Of a stretch of DNA of 17,436 nt, positions 1 to 6,110 are shown piece by piece. How positions within the stretch are numbered: position 1 is the first letter of the stretch; each line of letters starts with the position of its first letter. Below the pieces are notes generated by a model, which was not told the DNA's origin, did no database searches, and worked only from the letters and a program-made list of their open reading frames with translations. The stretch comes from an uncultured Bacilli bacterium (lineage in GTDB: Bacteria > Bacillota_I > Bacilli_A > RF39 > UBA660): NCBI GenBank assembly GCA_934132915.1, contig CAKPAK010000033.1, positions 1-17,436 on the forward strand, in the 5' to 3' direction. The position numbers and the translations under genes were made by a program.

Positions 1-32
1 ATCTAGTATTTTTTTACTATTTATTTTGATAT

Positions 33-64
33 TTTTGTAAACCATTAAAATTTTGTTTACAAAA
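33..64. promoter_or_regulatory. Inverted repeat over the -35 region
   Basis: TTTTGTAAAC (33-42) and GTTTACAAAA (55-64) form a perfect 10-bp inverted repeat whose arms are 22 bp apart, about two helical turns. The right arm covers the -35 hexamer. A dimeric regulator binding both arms would compete with RNA polymerase. It could also be a chance palindrome in AT-rich DNA. Confidence 0.4.
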
Positions 65-85
65 GAAATTTTATTATGCTATAAT
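56..85 (+). promoter_or_regulatory. Promoter of the FIST gene
   Basis: A -35-like TTTACA (56-61) lies 18 bp ahead of TATAAT (80-85), which sits inside the extended element TATGCTATAAT (75-85). This is a near-ideal housekeeping promoter with a TG extension. The predicted transcript starts near 92, giving a leader of about 55 nt. The assignment rests on motif matching only. Confidence 0.75.
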
Positions 86-92
86 TTAACTA

Positions 93-111
93 TAATACCA
101 TAGGGGTATTA
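93..111. promoter_or_regulatory. Palindrome at the start of the FIST transcript
   Basis: TAATACC (93-99) and GGTATTA (105-111) are perfect 7-bp arms around a 5-nt centre, placed at the predicted transcription start. The TACC...GGTA arrangement resembles operators of the CsoR/CstR (DUF156) copper- and persulfide-sensing repressors. That resemblance is recalled from the family, not tested, and no such repressor is encoded in the window. Confidence 0.4.
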
Positions 112-145
112 AAAACATAAAAAATTCGATAAAGGAGGAAAAATT

Positions 146-1309
146 ATGTTAAAAGCAAAAGTTGGTTATAGTAAAAATGTTGATGCCTATGAAGCCGGAG
201 TAGAAACAGCAAAAACTTCTACAGAAGGAATCAGTGCTAAAATAGGTCTATTATTTAATTCGGTAGGATATGACCAAAAAAAACTAATGGAAGGAATCAA
301 GTCTGTAGCAACAGATGTTGATGTCATTGGTTGTACTTCATCAGCAGGTATTATTACACCAGACGGGTATATGATTGATGAGTCTGGAACTGCTGGAATG
401 TTAACTCTAGGAGGAGATGATTTAACTGTTGCATGCTATGGAATGGCAAAAGGAAAAAGTGCCAGAGAAACTGGTCGCGAAGTTGCGAAAAAAGCTTTAG
501 AAAAAGCTGGACTTGATTATGCACCAGATTACTTCTTTATGAGTGCTTCTCCTGCTGAAGAAGAAGAATATATTAAAGGTATACAAGATGTAATTGGTCG
601 TGTACCATGTTTTGGAGGAAGTGCTGCTGATAATACCGTTGAAGGGAAATGGTCAATTTTCTATAATGACACTATCTTTAATGATGGAGTAGTTGCTGCT
701 TTCTTCTATACTGCCAATGATATTGCTACCGTTTATACAGGAGCATACAATGAAACAAAAGATATGGGTATCATTACTAAACTAAATGATACAAGAGTAT
801 TAGCAGAAATTGACGGAGAACCAGCATTAGACAAATACAAAAACTGGAGAGGCTTAGATGATGAAGCCGTAACTGGTGGAAATCTATTAGTCACAACAAT
901 TACTAGCCCATTAGGCGTAAAAGATAGATTAGGTAACTTAACAGCAATCCGTCACCCAATGAACGGAAATGATGATAAATCAATGAATATTGGTGCAAAT
1001 TTAGCTGTAGGAACAACCGTAATTAGAATGGAAGCAACGGTTGATGAATTAATTAACTCAACAGGTAAGACATTAAAAGAATTAAAGAAAAAATGTCCAA
1101 ATGCTGCCGGATATTTATTAGTTCACTGTGGAGGACGTCGTTTAGGAATAGGCGACAGAATGAACGAAGTTTATGAACAATTAAAAAAAGAAGCTGGAGA
1201 TGTTCCATTCTTAGTAGCATTCACATTTGGTGAATATGGTTATACAGATGATGACCAAGCCAATACTACTGGTGGATTAATGCTATCATTTACTGCATTT
1301 GAAAAATAA
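146..1309 (+). CDS. FIST-domain sensory protein (FIST_N and FIST_C)
   Basis: This 387-aa soluble protein matches the FIST family. FIST is a two-part domain found in bacterial sensory proteins and proposed to bind small ligands; no enzyme activity is established. Residues about 30-220 fit FIST_N, with VIGCTSSAGI near residue 61 and CFGGSAADN near residue 154. Residues about 220-380 fit FIST_C, with VHCGGRRLGIGDR and the FLVAFTFGEYG segment near the end. No signal peptide, membrane segment or fused output domain is present, so it is a stand-alone FIST protein. The start is set by a strong AAAGGAGG site 8 nt upstream. The promoter is near-consensus and two inverted repeats overlap it, which suggests high but regulated expression. 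A hairpin terminator follows, so it is probably monocistronic. Confidence 0.85.
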   Translation: MLKAKVGYSKNVDAYEAGVETAKTSTEGISAKIGLLFNSVGYDQKKLMEGIKSVATDVDVIGCTSSAGIITPDGYMIDESGTAGMLTLGGDDLTVACYGMAKGKSARETGREVAKKALEKAGLDYAPDYFFMSASPAEEEEYIKGIQDVIGRVPCFGGSAADNTVEGKWSIFYNDTIFNDGVVAAFFYTANDIATVYTGAYNETKDMGIITKLNDTRVLAEIDGEPALDKYKNWRGLDDEAVTGGNLLVTTITSPLGVKDRLGNLTAIRHPMNGNDDKSMNIGANLAVGTTVIRMEATVDELINSTGKTLKELKKKCPNAAGYLLVHCGGRRLGIGDRMNEVYEQLKKEAGDVPFLVAFTFGEYGYTDDDQANTTGGLMLSFTAFEK

Positions 1310-1367
1310 AAAGAAAAAAGGTTAGGCTAAAAGATAAGTACCTTCATACAAAAAAGTACGAAAAAAT

Positions 1368-1404
1368 AAACAATATAAGTAAAAAATACTTATATTGTTT
1401 TTGC
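1368..1404 (+). terminator. Intrinsic terminator after the FIST gene
   Basis: A perfect 13-bp stem (1369-1381 with 1387-1399), rich in A/T, has a 5-nt A loop and is followed by a T-rich run. It closes the FIST transcript. Confidence 0.75.
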
Positions 1405-1441
1405 TTTAAAAAAAGTTATCCACAGTTATCTGTGGATAACT
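1405..1441 (-). terminator. Rhodanese-gene terminator built from two DnaA-box sequences
   Basis: Read on the minus strand, GTTATCCACAG and CTGTGGATAAC form an 11-bp perfect stem (1415-1425 with 1430-1440) with a 4-nt loop. Seven T residues follow, and the hairpin starts immediately after the rhodanese stop codon. This is a textbook intrinsic terminator. Both arms contain the consensus DnaA box TTATCCACA (1416-1424 plus, 1431-1439 minus). Confidence 0.75.
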
Positions 1442-1819
1442 CTATTCTTTCCAATTACTCATTGCTCCTAAATCATAAACCTTACTATAACCTAACTCTT
1501 GTAATTTTAATAAAGCTTGATGACTTCGATTGCCACTCTTACAATAAACAATAATTGGACTATTCTTATCATTAACAATTGCTGCAATACTATCGCTATC
1601 AATCTTGTCTAAAGGAAGTAAACTAGCTCCGTCAATATGTTTTTCATTATATTCATCCTCAGTTCGCACATCTAATAAAATTGCTCCCTCATTAATAATC
1701 TTTTCTTTAGCCTCCATATAGTTAACAGAGTAACTATCTTGTTTAGCATTTTTTTCACTACCACACCCACTTAATAAACAAATACAAAATAACACAATAA
1801 AAATTTTCTTCATTTTCAA
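1442..1819 (-). CDS. Rhodanese-domain lipoprotein
   Basis: This 125-aa protein starts with a lipoprotein signal peptide: basic residues, a hydrophobic stretch and the lipobox LSGC with the lipidated Cys at residue 19. It should be anchored on the outer face of the membrane. The rest, about residues 33-125, is a single rhodanese domain with the DVRTEDEYNEKHIDGA segment (residues 50-65) and the active-site loop CKSGNRS with the catalytic Cys at residue 93. Rhodanese domains transfer sulfane sulfur through a Cys persulfide. The six-residue loop (CKSGNR) is the size typical of sulfur transferases, longer phosphatase-type loops being absent. The physiological acceptor is unknown. An AGAAGGAG site lies just upstream of the ATG. 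The gene converges on the FIST gene and diverges from the next gene. Confidence 0.88.
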   Translation of the reverse strand: MKMKKIFIVLFCICLLSGCGSEKNAKQDSYSVNYMEAKEKIINEGAILLDVRTEDEYNEKHIDGASLLPLDKIDSDSIAAIVNDKNSPIIVYCKSGNRSHQALLKLQELGYSKVYDLGAMSNWKE

Positions 1820-1908
1820 ACTCCTTCTAGCATAATTTTAGCACATAACCCAAAAAAAATAAATAATTATCCCAAATCAAGCCATATTAGTAAAAAAGGA
1901 GGATATTA

Positions 1909-2289
1909 ATGAATACATCAATCACAACATATTACATTCCAGAAAATCCCAATATTCTAAAAGGAGTTTTCTATACATTTTATTTAAATCATAATACTAA
2001 CTTAGATTTATCAACAATCATAAATACCAAAAATCTTCAATTAAAAGATTTAATCAAAACAAATATAAATTCAGTTATTCCTAAAACCATTACAATTTCT
2101 AATGAAGATTATACTAAATTATTAGAATTAAATAATCAAGTCTATCAATTAGTAGAAAAAAGAAATCATGCCATTCAAGAATTTATTCAAAAAGAAACAG
2201 CAACCACGGAAGAACTTTCAAAAATTAATACAGAACGTCAAGGGTTAATCAAAAAACTAACAAAAGAGGGGGATTATCATGTCAGATAG
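1909..2289 (+). CDS. Uncharacterised 126-aa protein with helical C-terminus
   Basis: I do not recognise this family. The protein is soluble, with no signal peptide or membrane segment. Residues about 1-60 look mixed alpha/beta. Residues about 62-118, from ISNEDYTKLLELNNQ onward, are rich in charged residues and Leu/Ile and probably form a long helix or coiled coil. An AAAAAGGAGG site is well placed before the ATG. Its last 11 bases overlap the start of the DUF1292-type gene, so the two are translationally coupled and probably work together. It has the look of a small structural or adaptor protein, but that is a guess. Confidence 0.7.
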   Translation: MNTSITTYYIPENPNILKGVFYTFYLNHNTNLDLSTIINTKNLQLKDLIKTNINSVIPKTITISNEDYTKLLELNNQVYQLVEKRNHAIQEFIQKETATTEELSKINTERQGLIKKLTKEGDYHVR

Positions 2290-2545
2290 AAAGAAAATAT
2301 TTACGATTTTATCTAATGGAACAAAAGTAGAATATGATGTCGTTTTAACGTTCAACAATCCAAATAATAAGAAAGACTATGTCGTTTATACAGACAATAC
2401 ATTAGATAGTAACAATAAATTACGCTTTTATGCCGCTAGTTACAACCCCTCTTTATCAACCCCATATTTAGGAGAACCAACAACCAAAGAAGAATGGAAT
2501 GATATTATCCACATCACCAACACAGTCATTCCAATAAAATCGTAA
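2279..2545 (+). CDS. DUF1292-type small protein
   Basis: This 88-aa protein resembles the DUF1292/UPF0473 family. It has an N-terminal strand pattern (FTILSNGTKVEYDVVLTF), the central YVVYTDNTLDSNNKLRFYAA and a C-terminal P-T-x-E-E-W segment (PTTKEEWNDI). The family is widespread in Firmicutes and its biochemical role is unknown. The ATG lies inside the end of the preceding gene, in a different frame, with GAGGGGG just upstream as the ribosome binding site. The stop codon is one base from the stop of the convergent nuclease-like gene, leaving no room for a separate terminator. It carries a perfect DnaA-box match at 2505-2513, within coding sequence. Confidence 0.7.
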   Translation: MSDRKKIFTILSNGTKVEYDVVLTFNNPNNKKDYVVYTDNTLDSNNKLRFYAASYNPSLSTPYLGEPTTKEEWNDIIHITNTVIPIKS

Positions 2546-2546
2546 T

Positions 2547-4061
2547 CTACCCCTTTATTTTATATAAAACAGGCTCCAACTGGAGGGTTTGAAAATCATT
2601 AGCAGTAATTTTTTTTATCACAACATTATGATCTGGCTGTATTAAAACATAATAAATAAAACATTTTTTACAGTCATACTCTTCACAGACTCCTGCCATT
2701 AAATGAATTTCTTTCGTGGTAATAAAAAAGGGGACATCTTTATTGGAAAATGAAGTTTTCACTTCAATAAAAATTCGCTCTTCATTTTCATCAAAACTAA
2801 TTAAATCATAACCAGTTCCATCAAAAGTAGTCTCTTCATCAATTTGTGCGACGATCTTAACTTTGTCAATTAAATGAGATAATCCCAGTTTTATTAACCG
2901 ATCTCGTTCGAATTGTTCAACGATTTTTTCGCCAATTTTTCCATGATCTATTTTTATCTTTGTTTCATTCAGATAATGATGCCTTTTTCCATGACTAAGA
3001 CTCTTTTTCTTTTCTTGACTTTTAGAGGGGGAAGGCAGGTAGGTTTCTTGAGAAAACATCACATGATAAAGTGTTTTTTCTCCATCTAATTCAACAAAAA
3101 TTTCTTCTCTCTTGTCTTTTGAATACTTTTCTTTATCCCCATCATTCATCACTTCTTCAAGAATTTTTTTCTCCTTCTTAGACTCTTGAAATCGATTACT
3201 GAATTCGGATTTCATTTCTTCATTCAAATAAAGAAAAGTATGAATGAAATCTATACTCTCATCACCTATACCTTCCATTGAATAACCGGTTTCTTCTCTA
3301 TAATAGATTAAAGTTTCTGGAAAATCAGATATTTTCTTTTTAAATTTATTTGATAAACCATATTTCGCTCTAATATTACGAATTTTCGTTTCAGAAACAT
3401 GGTACAAGTCTCCGATCGAACGATCAAAAATATCTTCAATAATAGAAAGTTCATACAAAATAGGATAAGTCAGTTCAGAAATATGGAATCTTTTTCCCCT
3501 CTTCACGTCCGTTGTTAATTTTTGATATAGTTTCCTTTGATTATGATGGAGTAAAAAATCTTTTTCCTGACGAATCAATAAAGAAATGGTGGAATCAATA
3601 CTTTGTAATAATTCTTGATTAGCATCAAGACGATAATTCACATCAATTTCTCTTTTTTTAATATCAGTTAAAATCCCTTCTTTACTAAAATCAATTTTAA
3701 ACAATTCTTTAAGATAAAATTGAGAATGAGGTCGACTCTTTGGTTGCGATTGAATCAAAATATTTAAGACTTGATTTCTTACTCTTTTAGTAATAAAGCC
3801 AAATTTACCGGTATGATCAAGATAAAACAAAATAGAATCAATATTTCTAATAGCACTTTCTAAATGAATGTTACTGATTTCTTTTTTTTCTCTAACTAAA
3901 TGAAATTCTTTTTCGGAAAGGTTAAATGCATTTCTAATGGTATTTAACGAAAAAGGCACTTCAATTAACTTCATCAACTCTTCAGAAGAAAGATCGTCAA
4001 TATTATGCTCCTTAACATATTCTTTTAAATCATGATTTTCTTTTAAAGTTTCGTCTATCAT
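2547..4061 (-). CDS. DUF3883 / PD-(D/E)xK nuclease-like protein
   Basis: This 504-aa protein begins with MIDETLKENH after a GGGGGAAAG ribosome binding site. A longer frame runs up to 4247, but that extension is the translation of tRNA-Trp and is not a start. Residues about 390-490 match the DUF3883 ('NO VEIN C-terminal') region, seen as GTGYDLISF (D419) and IFIEVKTSF (E433, K435). The D-x13-E-x-K layout is that of a PD-(D/E)xK nuclease fold. DUF3883 is common in restriction and defence-associated proteins. The N-terminal 300 residues are helical, with two segments that could be HTH-like (LNTIRNAFNLSEKEF near residue 38, VSETKIRNIRAKYGLS near residue 225). Residues about 300-390 are charged and low in complexity, a probable linker. 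DNA binding plus cleavage is plausible but unproven. No methylase or other defence partner is adjacent. Confidence 0.7.
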   Translation of the reverse strand: MIDETLKENHDLKEYVKEHNIDDLSSEELMKLIEVPFSLNTIRNAFNLSEKEFHLVREKKEISNIHLESAIRNIDSILFYLDHTGKFGFITKRVRNQVLNILIQSQPKSRPHSQFYLKELFKIDFSKEGILTDIKKREIDVNYRLDANQELLQSIDSTISLLIRQEKDFLLHHNQRKLYQKLTTDVKRGKRFHISELTYPILYELSIIEDIFDRSIGDLYHVSETKIRNIRAKYGLSNKFKKKISDFPETLIYYREETGYSMEGIGDESIDFIHTFLYLNEEMKSEFSNRFQESKKEKKILEEVMNDGDKEKYSKDKREEIFVELDGEKTLYHVMFSQETYLPSPSKSQEKKKSLSHGKRHHYLNETKIKIDHGKIGEKIVEQFERDRLIKLGLSHLIDKVKIVAQIDEETTFDGTGYDLISFDENEERIFIEVKTSFSNKDVPFFITTKEIHLMAGVCEEYDCKKCFIYYVLIQPDHNVVIKKITANDFQTLQLEPVLYKIKG

Positions 4062-4086
4062 TCTTTCCCCCTTAACTTTAATATAT

Positions 4087-4110
4087 GAAAAAAAATCCCA
4101 CTCAGGATTT
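4087..4110 (-). terminator. Terminator between tRNA-Trp and the DUF3883 gene
   Basis: On the minus strand AAATCC (4110-4105) pairs with GGATTT (4098-4093) around a 6-nt loop and runs into T residues. It probably ends the tRNA transcript. The short stem could allow read-through into the DUF3883 gene about 25 nt further on. Confidence 0.5.
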
Positions 4111-4144
4111 AATATATAAACACTAAAAAAGTGAATAAGATCTA

Positions 4145-4220
4145 TGGCAGGAGTGGCAAGATTTGAACTCACGACATTCGGTTTTGGAGACCGACGTTCT
4201 ACCAACTGAACTACACTCCT
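4145..4220 (-). tRNA. trnW: tRNA-Trp (anticodon CCA)
   Basis: The minus strand folds as a complete 76-nt tRNA. The acceptor stem is AGGAGTG with CACTCCT, followed by discriminator G and an encoded CCA end (4147-4145). The D arm has GTTC/GAAC, the anticodon stem has TCGGT/ACCGA with loop CTCCAAA, and the T arm has loop TTCAAAT. Anticodon CCA reads UGG, consistent with the standard code in the neighbouring genes. A promoter lies directly upstream and a terminator-like hairpin downstream. Confidence 0.96.
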
Positions 4221-4237
4221 AAAAACAAGATAACTAT

Positions 4238-4266
4238 AATTTATCATAAAACGAATAAATTTTCAA
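4238..4266 (-). promoter_or_regulatory. Promoter of tRNA-Trp
   Basis: On the minus strand TTGAAA (4266-4261) lies 17 bp from TAAATT (4243-4238), which has a TG extension (TGA TAAATT). The predicted start is near 4231, about 10 nt ahead of the mature tRNA. Spacing and sequence are both good. Confidence 0.7.
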
Positions 4267-4412
4267 CTCTTTTTCTTAAAAAAATGAAATTAACTTACTG
4301 AAAACAAAATATCGTTTAAGACAAATAAACTTGCTCCCTAAAATTTTCGAATTTTGCCTATTTTTGTTTATAGTAAAATGGAAAAAAAGCGGAATGTAAG
4401 GAGAGACAAAAA

Positions 4413-4676
4413 ATGACAAAACAAATACTATGGACAAAGCAAGTATTAGAGACTTTTATTAAAGAGGGAAATTTAAATAAAAGACAAGAATATATCATCA
4501 GAACAAGAGCCAAAGGATATAGTATTGTCAAACAAGCACAAGAATTAAATTTAAGTGTTGATCAAGTAAATAAAGAAATCGCCATTTTGAAAAAACTCTA
4601 TGATGCAACACAAATTAATACAAAAACTCTTCCTAAGCGTCGAAAAAATAAACAAGATTTAATGAAAAACAAGTAA
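4413..4676 (+). CDS. Small putative helix-turn-helix protein
   Basis: This 87-aa basic protein has a helical pattern like region 4 of sigma factors or small phage-type regulators. The segment NKRQEYIIRTRAKGYSIVKQ, followed by AQELNLSVDQVNKEIAIL (residues about 21-59), fits a helix, a turn and a recognition helix. The tail (residues 70-87) is Lys/Arg-rich. DNA or RNA binding is inferred from the pattern alone; I cannot assign a family. A TAAGGAGAG site precedes the ATG. No clear terminator follows, but the cold-shock gene has its own promoter. The stretch 4267-4412 upstream contains only a short AAAATT/AATTTT palindrome (4340-4355) and a weak -10-like TATAGT at 4369. Confidence 0.6.
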   Translation: MTKQILWTKQVLETFIKEGNLNKRQEYIIRTRAKGYSIVKQAQELNLSVDQVNKEIAILKKLYDATQINTKTLPKRRKNKQDLMKNK

Positions 4677-4693
4677 ATTTATTTTAAATATTA

Positions 4694-4733
4694 TTACAGA
4701 TTTATTACAGTTTTTAATATATAAAAATTACAG
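4694..4733 (+). repeat. Three TTACAG repeats upstream of the cold-shock promoter
   Basis: TTACAG occurs at 4694-4699, 4705-4710 and 4728-4733, spaced 11 and 23 bp apart. That puts all three on roughly the same face of the helix, ending about 17 bp before the extended -10. They could be activator sites or a chance AT-rich pattern. Confidence 0.35.
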
Positions 4734-4749
4734 TTTTAAAGATAAATCT

Positions 4750-4760
4750 TATGCCATAAT
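4750..4760 (+). promoter_or_regulatory. Extended -10 promoter of the cold-shock gene
   Basis: TATGCCATAAT matches the TATGCTATAAT element used elsewhere in the window. No good -35 is seen. The predicted leader is only about 20 nt, so the long regulatory 5' UTR of E. coli cspA is absent here. Confidence 0.6.
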
Positions 4761-4788
4761 AAAAGAGTAGTACAAAGGAGGAACTAGA

Positions 4789-5007
4789 ATGAAAAGTAGA
4801 GTGAAGTGGTTTAATGATGCGAAGGGATTTGGTTTTATTGAATACAATGAAGGAGAAGATATTTTTGTACATTATTCTGCAATTAAAGCAGATGGATATA
4901 AAACTTTAACTCCAGGGCAAGAAGTATCATTTAATTTAATTAGTACGGCTAAAGGTTATCAAGCTAAGAATGTAGAGGTAAATCATTCCTTTATGGGGGT
5001 AGACTAA
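4789..5007 (+). CDS. csp: Cold-shock domain protein
   Basis: This 72-aa protein is a single cold-shock (OB-fold) domain that binds single-stranded RNA and DNA and melts RNA structure. The RNA-binding motifs are intact: RNP1 as KGFGFI (residues 12-17) after VKWFND, and RNP2 as DIFVHYSAI (residues 24-32). The length is slightly above the usual 65-70 aa, owing to a short tail after the last strand. The ribosome binding site AAAGGAGG is strong. A 41-aa ORF starts 2 nt after its stop codon, so the two are probably cotranscribed to a shared terminator at 5137-5177. Confidence 0.95.
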   Translation: MKSRVKWFNDAKGFGFIEYNEGEDIFVHYSAIKADGYKTLTPGQEVSFNLISTAKGYQAKNVEVNHSFMGVD

Positions 5008-5009
5008 TC

Positions 5010-5135
5010 GTGTCACTACCAGGACCAAATTTACAAAAAAGGTTCAATCGATTAGAATTAATGGAAGAAAATCTTGAAGAAGTACTATCACCATTAGAAA
5101 AAAAGATCAGATACGTATTTCTTCAAAAAAGATAA
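5010..5135 (+). CDS. 41-aa GTG-start small protein downstream of csp
   Basis: An open frame starts with GTG 2 nt after the csp stop. It encodes 41 residues beginning MSLPGPNLQKRFNRLELMEE and ending in a basic KIRYVFLQKR tail. GGGGG at 4995-4999 is a plausible ribosome binding site about 10 nt upstream, and the terminator begins 2 nt after the stop, so the frame fills the space exactly. The middle is a likely amphipathic helix. I do not recognise it. Translational coupling to the cold-shock gene is likely if it is real. Confidence 0.55.
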   Translation: MSLPGPNLQKRFNRLELMEENLEEVLSPLEKKIRYVFLQKR

Positions 5136-5136
5136 A

Positions 5137-5177
5137 ATTACACTGATAAATGACCAAAAAATCAATGTAGTTTTTTT
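5137..5177 (+). terminator. Terminator of the csp transcript
   Basis: The 11-nt arms 5137-5147 and 5161-5171 pair with one mismatch and one G-T pair, and seven T residues follow. Confidence 0.65.
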
Positions 5178-5214
5178 ATGCTTTTTTAAGAGGATAAGTA
5201 ATCATATGAGAAAG

Positions 5215-5243
5215 TTGATGTTTTAAGGACTTTATGCTATAAT
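5215..5243 (+). promoter_or_regulatory. Promoter of the SanA/YdcF-family gene
   Basis: TTGATG (5215-5220), a 17-bp spacer and TATAAT (5238-5243) inside the extended TATGCTATAAT. This is one of the best promoter matches in the window. The leader is about 50 nt. Confidence 0.8.
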
Positions 5244-5302
5244 TCATTCATAAAACTTAAAGATTAATCTCTGTCATAAATCATATAAGGGGGAAAGACA
5301 AA

Positions 5303-5938
5303 ATGATGTTTAAAAAATTAAAATACTTAAGTACCATTTCTTTCTTAATCTTATCTTTTTTCATCATAACCAATGGATATGTTATTCAGAGTACAAAATC
5401 AAAAATAATTTCCCAAACAGAAGCCTTTTCGCAAAAAGATATTGATTACATTTTAGTTTTAGGCGCAGGAATAAAAAATAAAAGACCAAGTCCCATGTTA
5501 GAAGAACGTCTAAATTTAAGTATTTTATTTTATCAAAATAATCCCTCTCCTCAAATATTAATCAGTGGCGATCATGTCAAAGCAGATTACGATGAAGTCA
5601 GTGTAATGAAAAACTATTTGCTAGAAAACAACATAAAAGAAGAAAAAATTGTTACAGATTACGCTGGAATATCCACCTATGATAGTATTTATCGCGCTAA
5701 ATATATTTATCACGCGAAAAAAATGATAATCATTACGCAAAAGTATCATTTATACCGGGCCTTATATATTGCCAAGCACTTAGATATTAATGTTTACGGC
5801 CTAGCTTCTGACCAAAAAATTTATAAAAATCAGGAAAAAAGAGAAATTCGGGAATTCCTTGCTAGAACCAAAGATTTTGTCAAATCATTTTTAAAATTAC
5901 CTGCAACTTATTTAAACGTACATGTTTTGAAAATTTAA
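5303..5938 (+). CDS. SanA/YdcF-family (DUF218) membrane-anchored protein
   Basis: This 211-aa protein has one N-terminal membrane segment (residues about 9-27) followed by a DUF218 domain, which should lie outside the membrane. Family hallmarks are the VLGAGI strand-loop (residues 52-57), LISGDH with the following acidic D-Y-D-E-V-S segment (residues about 87-102), T-Y-D-S-I-YRAK near residue 128 and TQKYHLYRALYIA near residue 149. SanA and YdcF relatives are linked to envelope barrier function; the substrate is unknown. Two ATGs stand together at the start, and GGGGGAAAG just upstream fits either. It has its own promoter and terminator, so it is a single-gene unit. Confidence 0.82.
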   Translation: MMFKKLKYLSTISFLILSFFIITNGYVIQSTKSKIISQTEAFSQKDIDYILVLGAGIKNKRPSPMLEERLNLSILFYQNNPSPQILISGDHVKADYDEVSVMKNYLLENNIKEEKIVTDYAGISTYDSIYRAKYIYHAKKMIIITQKYHLYRALYIAKHLDINVYGLASDQKIYKNQEKREIREFLARTKDFVKSFLKLPATYLNVHVLKI

Positions 5939-5946
5939 GTTTAAAT

Positions 5947-5986
5947 AAAATACTGATCAGTAACTTCAACCCGATCAGTATTTTTT
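5947..5986 (+). terminator. Terminator after the SanA/YdcF-family gene
   Basis: AAAATACTGATC (5947-5958) pairs with GATCAGTATTTT (5973-5984), ending in a T run. The stem sequence closely resembles those of the two kinase-gene terminators (AATACTGATAAG). Confidence 0.8.
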
Positions 5987-6025
5987 GTTAACTAAAAGAG
6001 AAAAAAATACCTTTTAAGATAAAAA

Positions 6026-6110
6026 AATGCTATATTTAACTAGAACTCAAGCCAATTAGTAAACATGCAATTAAAATAGAACATAAATTTTTTAGAAGTG
6101 AGGGGAAAAT
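6026..6110 (+). promoter_or_regulatory. Promoter and conserved leader of ligase 1
   Basis: An extended -10, TGC TATATT (6028-6036), is followed by a 74-nt stretch to the ATG. It aligns without gaps to the leader of the second ligase, with 63 of 74 positions identical. The shared core includes CCAATTAGTAAAC, TGCAATTAAAATA and AAATTTTTTAGAAGTGAGG, the last carrying the ribosome binding site. Such conservation, next to strongly diverged coding sequence, suggests a shared regulatory role or a conversion tract. Confidence 0.6.

Noticed and set aside
1414..2513. The three DnaA boxes as a replication origin
   Set aside because: dnaA and dnaN are not in the window, the boxes are in a terminator and a coding region, and no AT-rich unwinding region next to a box cluster is evident.
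4062..4247. 62-residue N-terminal extension of the DUF3883 protein
   Set aside because: It is the translation of tRNA-Trp and its flanks; the internal ATG at 4061 has the ribosome binding site.
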